Below are positions 46,692-57,435 of a DNA stretch of 64,000 nt, piece after piece. How positions within the stretch are numbered: position 1 is the first letter of the stretch; the number at the start of each line of letters is the position of its first letter. Both the position numbers and the translations under genes were made by a program. The notes under the pieces were generated by a model. It made no database searches. It had not been told where the DNA came from and worked only from the letters and a program-made list of their open reading frames with translations. Location of the stretch: positions 268,950 through 332,949 of the forward strand of contig VFIW01000052.1 in assembly GCA_006386115.1 (NCBI GenBank). Reading direction: 5' to 3'. Source of the stretch: Globisporangium splendens. Lineage: Eukaryota > Oomycota > Peronosporomycetes > Pythiales > Pythiaceae.

Positions 46692-48274
46692 GGTAGCGCC
46701 AAGCAAAGCTGTGTCCTGAACTGGCTTTGGAGGAAAATAGAGTGCTCGAGGATGGGGTCGTCGGTAATAGGATCGTGTGGTGTGTTCGCACCAGAGCTGG
46801 ACACTTGAGCACCACGATGTGAATTGGAGAATGAGAGCAATATCTGAGGCGCCTTCTTCCTCGGTGAACGGAGACTACTGTGCTTTGAGGTTTAGTACAT
46901 GCGCGTGAATGGTTCAGAACAACTTGGTGGTGAATAATCGATGGGCATTAATACATTGAAATTATTGCGTGCTCGTCAGATGAGAAAAACGAATGTGATA
47001 CTGTCACATTCAAGATCGTTTTTGTAGGGTATCTTTTTCTTTACGAATGTGACGAGAGCAGTGGTACAAAGAGCTGACATCATTGAAGCGCGGGGACAAC
47101 CGTTGAAACGAGAGCGTATCCGACCTTTTTACGCTGGAGAAAATGTGAAAAACTGCTCGATACTGGGTTTAGTACTTGATAGAGAGTACCGACTCTGCAT
47201 GCACGCCTGCAAACCAATCTCATTTGAAGAACAAAACTGTCCAAGCACGTCACTGGCATTTGTTCTTTGCAGTGTTGACATCTACGAACTCGTCATAGTG
47301 TTTTTGAAGATCGCAGTTTACTTTGCTTACGTAAATTGCAATCTCTATTTGTCTGCAGCAACCGGACTTGCTAAACCTTCCGCCACGCTTTGTTTCCACG
47401 CATTCCCGAAACCGTGTCGTCCAGCTTGAGAGTGAAGCGCACGTCCAAAATTTCTGAATATGTCGTTTCTGCATCCAGCACAATACTCGAGACAAGCAGC
47501 AAGTACTGATTTAAGACCGATCAACCTTCCTATCCATCAGATTAGATGCAGCAGGCTCAAGAGACATCAGGCGGCAGCAATCCGGTCTTCCATCTCTTAC
47601 AAAAAATATGAAACAACGACATCCCAGGAGGACGGTTTCGATTTGTTTGTGCGATGCATACATATCGCTGGCAGCTTTACATCACCGGTACAAAGACTTC
47701 TGAAACGGGCCAACCTATTAAGTGTCGTTTTGAAGTATTCGTCTCGTGAACAGTGCACTGCAGCTCGCGACGACGACGTGCATGAAAATAACCGCTTACA
47801 ATTTTCGTGTCGGAAGCATATCAATACAGTGATGACAGTTGAGCGGCGTAAGCAGCACAATGCACCAGAAGAGACGCGCAACGAGTCATGCGGGGCTGAG
47901 TTTGATGGCACTGAACAGATGCTAAACCGCACGGACTGAATGCGTCTGCTACTTCCTATCAGATAGATGAGACGAGGGGGCACCACTGAGACCATCATTC
48001 CGTGGACGTTGGATTTGGTGTAACGTGACTGATTGGATGAGTTAACGTATTGAGTCTGGTGCATAAATTGAGCATCGAGGAAGCTGTGGGTAGAGAAGTA
48101 CTGATTTAATGCCGATCGAACTTCCTATCCGACAGATTAGATGTGGTGTGTTTTAGACGTCAACTTTAGAAACGCAAAACATTGATTGGTACACACAATT
48201 GTGAACTTCACTCTGCCAACTCGAGAGACTCGAACATTTGACAAAGTGCGTCAGAGGAGTCTTGCTCTCGCTAG
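46692..48274. other. 1.6-kb spacer with a diverged direct repeat
   Basis: No supported gene is seen. A stretch of about 47 bp at 47503-47550 (AGTACTGATTTAAG...AGATTAGATG) recurs diverged at 48095-48142 in the same orientation, about 590 bp apart. Confidence 0.4.
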
Positions 48275-49333
48275 ATGAATAGCGCTGCCGCAAAGACGAC
48301 TCTCCTCTTCGCCCACGCCACAGGCTTTTGCCCGCAGGTCTGGGATCCAGTCATTCGCCGTCTCCAAGTCGCTCCTTTGCTGCAGCAAACAAATCCGACG
48401 TCGCAATTCATCGCACTGACGGCTCCCTACCATGGCTCGAGGCGAGATAACTCCATCGAAGCAGTCGTGAATTTGGAAAATCCTGCATCGCCTCGCGTCA
48501 AACATCCATTTAATCAATGGGTGGACATCGTGGCAGACGATATGTACGACCAGGTCCGGCAACTCGGCAACAATCCCGTCACTGCCATGCGTTCTCCTCT
48601 CATCGGAATCGGCCATTCGTTGGGTGCAGTCGCGCTATGGAAGACTGAAGTTGCGCATCCCGGCACGTTCGACGGTCTGATTCTCTTCGAACCTCCGTAC
48701 ACGTTCACGACACCAGCGCACTCCAAGTCGATGGATTTCCTTGTATCCGTGACGCTGCAGCGCGAATCTAAATGGTACGTTGCAATCAAATTGTTATCTC
48801 AAGTCGGCTGTTCGACAATCTAACGTGCATGTACGTTTGTGCGTGGACCGTATACCAACAAATACGATGAATTTGCTGTAGGCCAACACAAGATGCAGCA
48901 GTGGCGTATTTCGAATCGTATCGGAACTTTGCCTCGTGGGATCGCGAATCGCTCCGGAGCTATGTTGATGGCGCGATTGTACAAGATGCCGAGGACAACA
49001 CGTGGTCACTGGCATGCCACCCTCACATTGAAGCTTCCGTGTACAGTGGCCCATGGCTGTCGTTGCGCTGTGAAGAATGGGCAAAGCCCAAGTGTCGTGT
49101 GGTGTTCCAGAATGGAGCGCGGTCGAAGCTATTCGAGCGTGCCTTTTTTAAGGGGTTGGAAGCGAAACATCCGGATGTGTACAAAAGTAGCAAGTCCCAT
49201 TGCGAACACGTCACATCTTATGGTTCTGGAAGACCCTGTAGCAGTTTCGACAAAGATTTTAAAGGCGTTGTCGGAATTCCCGCCATTTCGTAAGAGTAGT
49301 GATCGAAGCGAAAGAAAACAGTCCCGATTGTAA
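48275..49333 (+). pseudogene. Alpha/beta-hydrolase gene with a late frameshift
   Basis: Exon 1 is 48275..48774 and exon 2 starts at 48882 (107-nt GT-AG intron, phase 2). The first part has the fold's opening strand (TLLFAHATGFCPQVWDP), an oxyanion region and the nucleophile elbow IGHSLGA with Ser115. Exon 2 continues in frame (AYFESYRNFASWDRESL). Near 49190 an extra A in an AAAA run shifts the frame. In the next frame the expected ending appears (ANTSHLMVLEDPVAVSTKIL), which carries the catalytic-His region, and ends at 49333. Read as given, the product stops at 49293 with an unrelated tail and no His. This may be a true lesion or a base-calling error. The substrate is unknown. Confidence 0.7.
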
Positions 49334-49621
49334 GACGAACATACTGTAACAAATGGGAACATTGTGTCGGAGTATACCCAACAACATCGATGACTCTAAT
49401 CGAAGGCATGCAGGTACTTTTCCTTGCAGTAAGTAAATAGTGTCGAGGCTTGGAGTCTCATTGGGATGTCGTTAGTGATATTTGTGCAATAGTGTGTCTT
49501 GCAAACGCGCTTCGGTGATGTTGTGCAGTGGGTAGCTGTGTGCTGCACTTGGTAGAGAGGTGAAAAGAAGAAGTATTGTTGCACTGGAGTGATGGTTTGC
49601 CTAGGGTTTGTGAATAGAGTT

Positions 49622-49646
49622 GTTGGGTTTAGGTTTAGGGTTTTAG
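49622..49646 (+). repeat. Degenerate telomeric repeat, start of subtelomeric array
   Basis: Imperfect TTTAGGG copies directly precede the first unit. They are the most decayed of the nine tracts, as expected for the innermost one. Confidence 0.75.
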
Positions 49647-49726
49647 ATGCTGTCCGGTTTAAAACGAACCCCACAAATTTCGTAGAAATTGAGGGGTTAT
49701 GTTTTCAAATATGGACAGCAACATGC
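49647..49726. repeat. Terminal palindrome of unit U0
   Basis: The first 77-80 nt of each long unit form an interrupted hairpin. ATGCTGTCC pairs with GGACAGCA(A)CAT about 70 nt later, and inside it CCCCACAAATTTC pairs with GAAATTTG(A)GGGG around a GTA loop. Equivalent positions are 52375-52454 and 56461-56537, where sequence changes largely keep the pairing. Confidence 0.75.
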
Positions 49727-50426
49727 CGCTATCCACAAATCCGTCTGAGGTCTAGTTCTCGAGATATTACGAAAAATCTTCAACATTGTCTCATATCTCA
49801 AAATCTGACTCCACGATCTCTCTCAAAATATCACCATCGAATTCTACGCCTTTGAAAACCCCATATCCGAAAGTTTTAGAAAAGTTAGGTATCTGGTGCT
49901 GAGCTATGGCCATCCATTCATTTCTGCTACCTACTAGATTAGGTTATATCGAAAGTATTGACTTCTGCTATATCGAGTACTGAGTTAGGCAATGTGAAGA
50001 GTATTGAATTAAGCTATCAAAATGTAATGTTTTAGGACATCTTGATCTCTTGATTTGTGACATATATTATGTACTGAAGTAAGCCATCTTGAGTAATGGT
50101 TTAGGACATAATACGAGTTGTTTCTAGGACACACAGTGTGTTCATTTTGGATCGAACATGGATTGATTGAGGACGTTCCCAAAGCATTGAGTGATACAAA
50201 ATATCGTGTTGGTCTTGGCTACACAGTGTATTATTTATTTCAACTGCACATGTTTTTATTGATATAGGTTATATGAACGATTTGGAATGATTCCTGCATT
50301 GGTTGTGCACCCCGAGGGTACAATGACGGTGACGACAAATCATTTGGTCCTCTTGCATTGCGTGGACATTCTAATTGACTTGATAAATGACTATCCACAC
50401 AACGCATCGATTAGAATTCTGTCTTC

Positions 50427-50675
50427 AAGTTGCACCTGATTGGCTGGTTTGTAAATCATGCAGCGTGTGACACAGACAGAAGTCCAACGTGTGCAAAAAC
50501 ACGCAGTTGAAGTTGTATCTGATTGGCTGGTTTATAAATCAGGTAGCGTGTGACACAGACAGAAGTTCAACCTGAGCAAAAATACGCAGTTGAAGTTGCA
50601 TCTGAATGGCGACAGTGGACACGATAAAGCGTGTGACACAAACAGAGGATATGACAATGCGAAAGTTTTCTTCTT
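50427..50675 (+). promoter_or_regulatory. 83-bp tandem repeats, probable promoter region
   Basis: Three repeats start at 50427, 50510 and 50593. The first two carry GATTGGCTGG (an inverted CCAAT box), a TATA-like TTTATAAATC or its variant, and the shared GCGTGTGACACA(G/A)ACAGA. The third keeps only GCGTGTGACACAAACAGA and ends 28 nt before the ATG of copy 1. Other units keep two or more repeats before their frames, so this is the likely promoter of the plus-strand gene family. Confidence 0.6.
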
Positions 50676-50702
50676 CTTCTTTTCTTCATTTCCCAATTCG
50701 CG

Positions 50703-52247
50703 ATGGAAACAAACAAGTACTCTCAAGTGGCGGAAGCCTTTATACCCGACCGTGTCGACATCGACTACGTCGAGATAACTGGCCCGCCGTCATGCCTCGA
50801 GGTCATCTCTCGTGCCGAGTTCACTGTCGGGACGTTCAAGCGCGACCTGTCCAAGCGAAGTGGCCAATACCTTCTGCTGGCATACCAACCGGGGTATGTG
50901 AAGGTTACTGAAGAGCAACGAATGGACATCGTCTTTGATTTGAGCGTGCGCTTTGGTGTGATTCTCGATCCAAGTCCTGATCCGACGGTTCTTCTGAAGA
51001 GCGTGTCAAGAAGAGTTGTCTCGTCCCAGCTAGTGGATATGCTGGAAGGGATGGAAGTGGCCGAAGTGATTTACGTGAACTACGGTATGAAGTCGCCGAT
51101 CCGATTCTACTCGTGGCTTTCGTTGCTCCCACAAGAGTGCCGCGTGATTGTCGATGTCGGCGTTGAAGATTTGTCGAAGGATGTAGACCTCGTGATTGTG
51201 ACTCGTTTTACGGGTGGTCCAATGGTCGATCACATCTACCACAACTTTGAGCTGTTCAGTGTGGTTCAGTGTGGTGTTGGTCCAGCATTTGGGACCTGTT
51301 TGATTGAAGCGAAGCGGAACGTGGCGACGAACATGTTGAAAGCGCGCGTGTACTCGAGTATTGTACACTCTCTGAAGGCAAACGTGCAAGCTGCGTGGGT
51401 TCCGAAGCCTCGTACTGTGAAGGCGTTGCGGCGTTACGAAGAGTATTACAAGCGTCTTCCTGTGGCTTATCTTCGTGATGGCGATCGTTGTTGCCTGATT
51501 CGCACGGAAATCCGACTCCGCATGCGCTCTTGGGAAACGTTGTTGGAAGACTTCGGACGTTTTCGGCGTGAGGTGTACGCGAGGACTGAGTTTCGTCGTC
51601 TGAAGTTCGATGAGATTCTGTACTCGATGCCGCAGATTCTGGATTGGGCGAAGTCGAAGAACATCTTCCAAGGCTCGAACTCCAACCTCTGTTCGCCTCA
51701 GCAGGTTCGTCTGTACCACGTCGTGAACAACTCGCACGGTTACGCCGGCAAAGGGTCTCAGAGTGCCATCGACCAGTCTCGTGCTTTGATTGCTGACGCG
51801 TACGCGTACTACCAGCAGAAGCGCATTGCAGATGGTCGTGTGTTTGGCATTGCATCTGGTGTCGAAGAGAACGAAGCGATTGATCTCATCAGCGACTCCG
51901 AGGAAGGAGAGAAGATGGATGTGGATGCTGGTCACGTTCAGTTTGCCGACGAAGTTGAGGTGATCGACCTGATTGATCGTGAAGAGGCTGTCTACGACGA
52001 TGATGAAGATCTAGTCTCCGAGGAAGAGAGCGACCGTCGCCAACGACAAACCTCAGTTTCTCTTCGTGATCTGATGTCGGATGTGGAGACCAATCTTCTC
52101 ATTGTTCGCGAAGGCCGTACGAAATGGTACCAAGTGAAGAAGCTTAACGGCAATTTGTGGAAGCGTGGGACGTCTCGCGAGTATCTGATCCAGCGTGTAG
52201 TTGATGAACTAAAAGGAGATTGGCGTCAACACGTGATGTCTAAGTAG
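50703..52247 (+). CDS. Subtelomeric SIM-bearing protein family, copy 1
   Basis: A single exon encodes 514 aa from ATG 50703. No known domain is recognised. The N-terminal 400 residues look globular, with alternating strands and helices (YVEITGPP, FTVGTFKRDLSK, VYSSIVHSLKANVQAAW, MPQILDWAKSKNIFQ). From about residue 400 there is an acidic segment with two SUMO-interaction-like motifs, AIDLISDSEE and VEVIDLIDREE, separated by MDVDAGHVQF. A basic C-terminal segment follows (WYQVKKLNGNLWKRGTSREY). Copies 2 and 3 keep the same length and plan. It is nearly identical to copy 2 except for two missing residues (PGYVKVT against PGYVYVKVT) and scattered changes. The intact frame in a diverged copy argues for selection on the protein. 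Function unknown; nuclear location inferred from the SIMs. Confidence 0.75.
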   Translation: METNKYSQVAEAFIPDRVDIDYVEITGPPSCLEVISRAEFTVGTFKRDLSKRSGQYLLLAYQPGYVKVTEEQRMDIVFDLSVRFGVILDPSPDPTVLLKSVSRRVVSSQLVDMLEGMEVAEVIYVNYGMKSPIRFYSWLSLLPQECRVIVDVGVEDLSKDVDLVIVTRFTGGPMVDHIYHNFELFSVVQCGVGPAFGTCLIEAKRNVATNMLKARVYSSIVHSLKANVQAAWVPKPRTVKALRRYEEYYKRLPVAYLRDGDRCCLIRTEIRLRMRSWETLLEDFGRFRREVYARTEFRRLKFDEILYSMPQILDWAKSKNIFQGSNSNLCSPQQVRLYHVVNNSHGYAGKGSQSAIDQSRALIADAYAYYQQKRIADGRVFGIASGVEENEAIDLISDSEEGEKMDVDAGHVQFADEVEVIDLIDREEAVYDDDEDLVSEEESDRRQRQTSVSLRDLMSDVETNLLIVREGRTKWYQVKKLNGNLWKRGTSREYLIQRVVDELKGDWRQHVMSK

Positions 52248-52298
52248 GTTCTGTAGTTGGACTATAGCATAGTGTGGACTTTGAAAGAGAACTGATTG

Positions 52299-52304
52299 AA
52301 TAAA
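52299..52304 (+). terminator. Likely poly(A) signal of copy 1
   Basis: AATAAA lies 52 nt after the stop codon of copy 1. A similar AATAAA follows copy 3 near 59043. Confidence 0.5.
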
Positions 52305-52339
52305 GCCGCGAACTTTTGGGATTTTAGTTGAGTGTTTAT

Positions 52340-52374
52340 GGTTTATGGTTTAGGGTTTAGGGTTTAGGGTTTAG
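52340..52374 (+). repeat. Interstitial telomeric repeat
   Basis: Two TTTATGG variants are followed by perfect TTTAGGG copies, ending exactly at the next unit terminus. Confidence 0.85.
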
Positions 52375-53321
52375 ATGCTGTCCTGTTTTAAAACGAACCC
52401 CACAAATTTCGTAGAAATTTGAGGGGTTATGTTTTCAAATATGGACAGCAACATGCCGCTATCCACAAATCCGTCTGAGGTCTAGTTCTCGAGATATAAC
52501 GAAAAATCTTCAACATTGTCTCATATCTCAAAATCTGACCCCACGATCTCTCTCAAAATATCACCATCGAATTCTACGCCATTGAAAACCCCATATCCGA
52601 AAGTTTTAGAAAAGTTAGGTATCTGGTGCTGAGCTATGGCCATCCATTCATTTCTGCTACCTACTGGATTAGGCTATATCGAAAGTATTGACTTCTGCTA
52701 TATAGAGTACTGAGTTAGGCAATGTGAAGAGTATTGAATTAAGCTATCAAAATGTAATGTTTTAGGACATCTTGATCTCTTGATTTATGACATATATTAT
52801 GTACTGAAGTAAGCCATCTTGAGTAATGGTTTAGGACATAATACGAGTTGTTTCTAGGACACACAGTGTGTTCATTTTGGATCGAACATGGATTGATTGA
52901 GGACGTTCCCAAAGCATTGAGTGATACAAAATATCGTGTTGGTCTTGGCTACACAGTGTATTATTTATTTCAACTGCACATGTTTTTATTGATATAGGTT
53001 ATATGAACGATTTGGAATGATTCCTGCATTGGTTGTGCACCCCGAGGGTACAATGACGGTGACGACAAATCATTTGGTCCTCTTGCATTGCGTGGACATT
53101 CTAATTGACTTGATAAATGACTATCCACATAACGCATCGATTAGAATTCTGTCTTCAAGTTGCACCTGATTGGCTGGTTTGTAAATCATGCAGCGTGTGA
53201 CACAGACAGAAGTCAACCTGAGCAAAAATACGCAGTTGAAGTTGCATCTGAATGGCGACAGTGGACACGATAAAGCGTGTGACACAAACAGAGGATATGA
53301 CAATGCGAAAGTTTTCTCTTC
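52375..53321 (+). repeat. Subtelomeric unit U1, truncated before the protein frame
   Basis: This 947-bp unit copies the non-coding part of U0 and stops at the TTCT-rich leader, just before where the protein ATG would be. TTTAGGG repeats follow at once. Confidence 0.9.
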
Positions 53322-53344
53322 TAGGGTTTAGGGTTTAGGGTTTA
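53322..53344 (+). repeat. Interstitial telomeric repeat
   Basis: Three TTTAGGG units follow the truncated end of U1. Confidence 0.9.
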
Positions 53345-53363
53345 ATGCTGTCGCGTTTGAAAC
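53345..53363 (+). repeat. Nineteen-base mini-unit U2
   Basis: ATGCTGTCGCGTTTGAAAC is the first 19 nt of the U5-type unit terminus, flanked on both sides by TTTAGGG repeats. Confidence 0.8.
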
Positions 53364-53387
53364 TAGGGTTTAGGGTTTAGGGTTTAG
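53364..53387 (+). repeat. Interstitial telomeric repeat
   Basis: Three TTTAGGG units and a partial copy precede unit U3. Confidence 0.9.
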
Positions 53388-55922
53388 ATGCTGTCCTGTT
53401 TTAAAACGAACCCCACAAATTTCGTAGAAATTTGAGGGGTTATGTTTTCAAATATGGACAGCAACATGCCGCTATCCACAAATCCGTCTGAGGTCTAGTT
53501 CTCGAGATATTACGAAAAATCTTCAACATTGTCTCATATCTCAAAATCTGACCCCACGATCTCTCTCAAAATATCACCATCGAATTCTACGCATTTGAAA
53601 ACCCCATATCCGAAAGTTTTAGAAAAGTTAGGTATCTGGTGCTGAGCTATGGCCATCCATTCATTTCTGCTACCTACTGGATTAGGCTATATCGAAAGTA
53701 TTGACTTCTGCTATATCGAGTACTGAGTTAGGCAATGTGAAGAGTATTGAATTAAGCTATCAAAATGTAATGTTTTAGGACATCTTGATCTCTTGATTTA
53801 TGACATATATTATGTACTGAAGTAAGCCATCTTGAGTAATGGTTTAGGACATAATACGAGTTGTTTCTAGGACACACAGTGTGCCCACCCAGGATCGAAC
53901 ATGGATTGATTGAGGATGTTCCCAAAGCATTGAGTGATACAAAATATCGTGTTGGTCTTGGCTACACAGTGTATTATTTATTTCAACTGCACATGTTTTT
54001 ATTGATATAGGTTATATGAACGATTTGGAATGATTCCTGCATTGGTTGTACACCCCGAGGGTACAATGACGGTGACGACAAATCATTTGGTCCTCTTGCA
54101 TTGCGTGGACATTCTAATTGACTTGATAAATGACTATCCACATAACGCATCGATTAGAATTCTGTCTTCAAGTTGCATCTGATTGGCTGGTTTGTAAATC
54201 AGGTAGCGTGTGACACAGACAGAAGTTCAACGTGTGCAAAAATACGCAGTTGAAGTTGCATCTGAATGGCGACAGTGGACACGATAAAGCGTGTGACACA
54301 AACAGAGGATATGACAATGCGAAAGTTTTCTTCTTCTTCTTTTATTCATTTCCCAATTCGCGATGGAAAGCAACAAGTACTCTCAAGCGGCGGAAGCCTT
54401 TATACCCGACCGTGTCGACATCGACTACGTCGAGATAACCGGCCCGCCGTCATGCCTCGAGGTCATCTCTCGTGCCGAGTTCACTGTCGGGACGTTCAAG
54501 CGCGACCTGTCCAAGCGAAGCGGCCAATACCTTCTGCTGGCATACCAACCGGGGTATGTGTATGTGAAGGTCACTGAAGAGCAACGAATGGACATCGTCT
54601 TTGATTTGAGCGTTCGCTTTGGTGTGATTCTCGATCCAAGTCCTGATCCGACGGTTCTTCTGAAGAGCGTGTCAAGAAGAGTTGTCTCGTCCCAGCTAGT
54701 GGATATGCTGGAAGGGATGGAAGTGGCCGAAGTGATCTATGTGAACTACGGTATGAAGTCGCCGATCCGATTCTACTCGTGGCTTTCGTTGCTCCCACAA
54801 GAGTGCCGCGTGATTGTCGATGTCGGCGTTGAAGATTTGTCGAAGGATGTAGACCTCGTGATTCTGACTCGTTTTACGGGTGGTCCAATGGTCGATCACA
54901 TCTACCACAACTTTGAGTTGTTCAGTGTGGTTCAGTGTGGTGTCGGTCCAGCATTTGGGACCTGTTTGATTGAAGCGAAGCGGAACGTGGCGACGAACAT
55001 GTTGAAAGCGCGCGTGTACTCGAGTATTGTGCACTCTCTGAAGGCAAACGTGCAAGCAGCGTGGGTTCCGAAGCCTCGTACTGTGAAGGCGTTGCGGCGT
55101 TACGAAGAGTATTACAAGCGTCTTCCTGTGGCTTATCTTCGTGATGGCGATCGTTGTTGCCTGATTCGCACTGAAATCCGACTCCGCATGCGCTCTTGGG
55201 AAACGTTGTTGGAAGACTTCGGACGTTTTCGGCGTGAGGTGTACGCGAGGACTGAGTTTCGTCGTCTGAAGCTCGATGAGATTCTGTACTCGATGCCGCA
55301 GATTCTGGATTGGGCGAAGTCGAAGAACATCTTCCAAGGCACGGACTCAAGGGGGTGTACGCCTCAGCAAGTTCGTCTGTACCACGTCGTGAACAACTCG
55401 CACGGTTACGCCGGCAAAGGGTCTCAGAGTGCCATCGACCAGTCTCGTGCTTTGATTGCTGACGCGTACGCGTACTACCAGCAGAAGCGCATTGCAGATG
55501 GTCGTGTGTTTGGCATTGCATCTGGTGTCGAAGAGAACGAAGCGATTGATCTCATCAGCGACTCCGAGGAAGAAGAGAAGATGGATGTGGATGCTGGTCA
55601 CGTTCAGTTTGCCGACGAAGTTGAGGTGATCGACCTGATTGATCGTGAAGAGGCTGTCTACGACGATGATGAAGATCTAGTCTCCGAGGAAGAGAGCGAC
55701 CGTCGCCAACGACAAACCTCAGTTTCTCTTCGTGATCTGATGTCGGATGTGGAGACCAATCTTCTCATTGTTCGCGAAGGCCGTACGAAATGGTACCAAG
55801 TGAAGAAGCTTAACGGCAATTTGTGGAAGCGTGGGACGTCTCGCGAGTATCTGATCCAGCGTGTAGTTGATGAACTAAAAGGAGATTGGCGTCAACACGT
55901 GATGTCTAAGTAGGTTCTGTAG
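53388..55922 (+). repeat. Subtelomeric unit U3 (carries protein copy 2)
   Basis: The unit has the full non-coding part and the complete protein frame, then ends nine bases after the stop codon, directly against TTTAGGG. Copy 1's longer 3' end is missing here. Confidence 0.9.
54363..55913 (+). CDS. Subtelomeric SIM-bearing protein family, copy 2
   Basis: A single exon encodes 516 aa, about 97% identical to copy 1. Differences include the VYVKV insertion, FQGTDSRGCTPQQ in place of FQGSNSNLCSPQQ, and EEEEK for EEGEK next to the first SIM. Both SIM-like motifs (AIDLISDSEE and VEVIDLIDREE) are intact. The poly(A) region is lost because the unit ends right after the stop, so expression may depend on signals in the following telomeric or unit sequence. 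Confidence 0.75.
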   Translation: MESNKYSQAAEAFIPDRVDIDYVEITGPPSCLEVISRAEFTVGTFKRDLSKRSGQYLLLAYQPGYVYVKVTEEQRMDIVFDLSVRFGVILDPSPDPTVLLKSVSRRVVSSQLVDMLEGMEVAEVIYVNYGMKSPIRFYSWLSLLPQECRVIVDVGVEDLSKDVDLVILTRFTGGPMVDHIYHNFELFSVVQCGVGPAFGTCLIEAKRNVATNMLKARVYSSIVHSLKANVQAAWVPKPRTVKALRRYEEYYKRLPVAYLRDGDRCCLIRTEIRLRMRSWETLLEDFGRFRREVYARTEFRRLKLDEILYSMPQILDWAKSKNIFQGTDSRGCTPQQVRLYHVVNNSHGYAGKGSQSAIDQSRALIADAYAYYQQKRIADGRVFGIASGVEENEAIDLISDSEEEEKMDVDAGHVQFADEVEVIDLIDREEAVYDDDEDLVSEEESDRRQRQTSVSLRDLMSDVETNLLIVREGRTKWYQVKKLNGNLWKRGTSREYLIQRVVDELKGDWRQHVMSK

Positions 55923-55934
55923 TTTAGGGTTTAG
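55923..55934 (+). repeat. Interstitial telomeric repeat (short)
   Basis: TTTAGGGTTTAG joins U3 to the terminus of U4. Confidence 0.85.
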
Positions 55935-56407
55935 ATGCTGTCCTGTTTTAAAACGAACCCCACAAATTTCGTAGAAATTTGAGGGGTTATGTTTTCAAAT
56001 ATGGACAGCAACATGCCGCTATCCACAAATCCGTCTGAGGTCTAGTTCTCGAGATAAACGAAAAATCTTCAACATTGTCTCATATCTCAAAATCTGACCC
56101 CACGATCTCTCTCAAAATATCACCATCGAATTCTGCGCCATTGAAAACCCCATATCCGAAAGTTTTAGAAAGTTAGGTATCTGGTGCTGAGCTATGGCCA
56201 TCCATTCATTTCTGCTACCTACTGGATTAGGCTATATCGAAAGTATTGACTTCTGCTATATCGAGTACTGAGTTAGGCAATGTGAAGAGTATTGAATTAA
56301 GCTATCAAAATGTAATGTTTTAGGACATCTTGATCTCTTGATTATGACATATATTATGTACTGAAGTAAGCCATCTTGAGTAATGGTTTAGGACATAATA
56401 CGAGTTG
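55935..56407 (+). repeat. Subtelomeric unit U4, truncated in non-coding sequence
   Basis: This 473-bp copy of the left part of the unit breaks off at ACGAGTTG and passes into a long TTTAGGG tract. Confidence 0.9.
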
Positions 56408-56460
56408 TTTAGGGTTTAGGTTTAGGGTTTAGGGTTTAGGGTTTAGGGTTTAGGGTTTAG
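56408..56460 (+). repeat. Interstitial telomeric repeat (longest tract)
   Basis: About seven TTTAGGG copies, one of them TTTAGG, end exactly at the U5 terminus. Confidence 0.9.
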
Positions 56461-57435
56461 ATGCTGTCCCGTTTGAAAACTAGCCACACAAATTTCGTAG
56501 AAATTTGTGGGGGTATGTTTTCAACTACGGGCAGCATCTCGGCGAAAACGAGAAATCTGCCGAAATTGTAGTTTTTGAGATATTACGAAAAAACCGAAAA
56601 AATGTCGCATTGCGCAAAAACTAGCCACACAATCTTTCTCAAACTTCAACCATCGTTTTCTACGCCATTGAAAACCCCATATCCGAAAGTTTTAGAAACG
56701 AGAAGTTTTTGGTGCCGAGCTATCGCCGTCCATTCAAATTTGCAATGTACTGCATTAGGCTATATCGAAAGTATTGACTTCTGCTATATGGAGTACTGAG
56801 TTAGGCAATGTGTAGAGTATTGAATTAAGCTATCAAAATGTAATGTTTTAGGACATCTTGATCTCTTGATTTATGACATATATTATGTACTGAAGTAAGC
56901 CATCTTGAGGAATGGTTTAGGACATAATACGAGTTGTTTCTAGGACACACAGTGTGCCCACCCAGGATCGAACATGGATTGATTGAGGATGTTCCCAAAG
57001 CATTGAGTGATACAAAATATCGTGTTGGTCTTGGCTACACAGTGTATTATTTATTTCAACTGCACATGTTTTTATTGATATAGGTTATATGAACGATTTG
57101 GAATGATTCCTGCATTGGTTGTACACCCCGAGGGTACAATGACGGTGACGACAAATCATTTGGTCCTCTTGCATTGCGTGGACATTCTAATTGACTTGAT
57201 AAATGACTATCCACATAACGTATCGATTAGAATTCTGTCTTCAAGTTGCACCTGATTGGCTGGTTTGTAAATCATGCAGCGTGTGACACAGACAGAAGTT
57301 CAACGTGTGCAAAAATACGCAGTTGAAGTTGCATCTGAATGGCGACAGTGGACACGATAAAGCGTGTGACACAAACAGAGGATATGACAATGCGAAAGTT
57401 TTCTTCTTCTTCTTTTCTTCATTTCCCAATTCGCG

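Larger units (their letters stand above)
49647..52339 (+). repeat. Subtelomeric unit U0 (carries protein copy 1)
   Basis: The unit starts at the common terminus ATGCTGTCC right after telomeric repeats. It then has about 780 bp of conserved non-coding sequence, an 83-bp tandem repeat region, the protein frame and a 3' end with an AATAAA (52299-52304), and runs into telomeric repeats near 52340. Confidence 0.85.
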
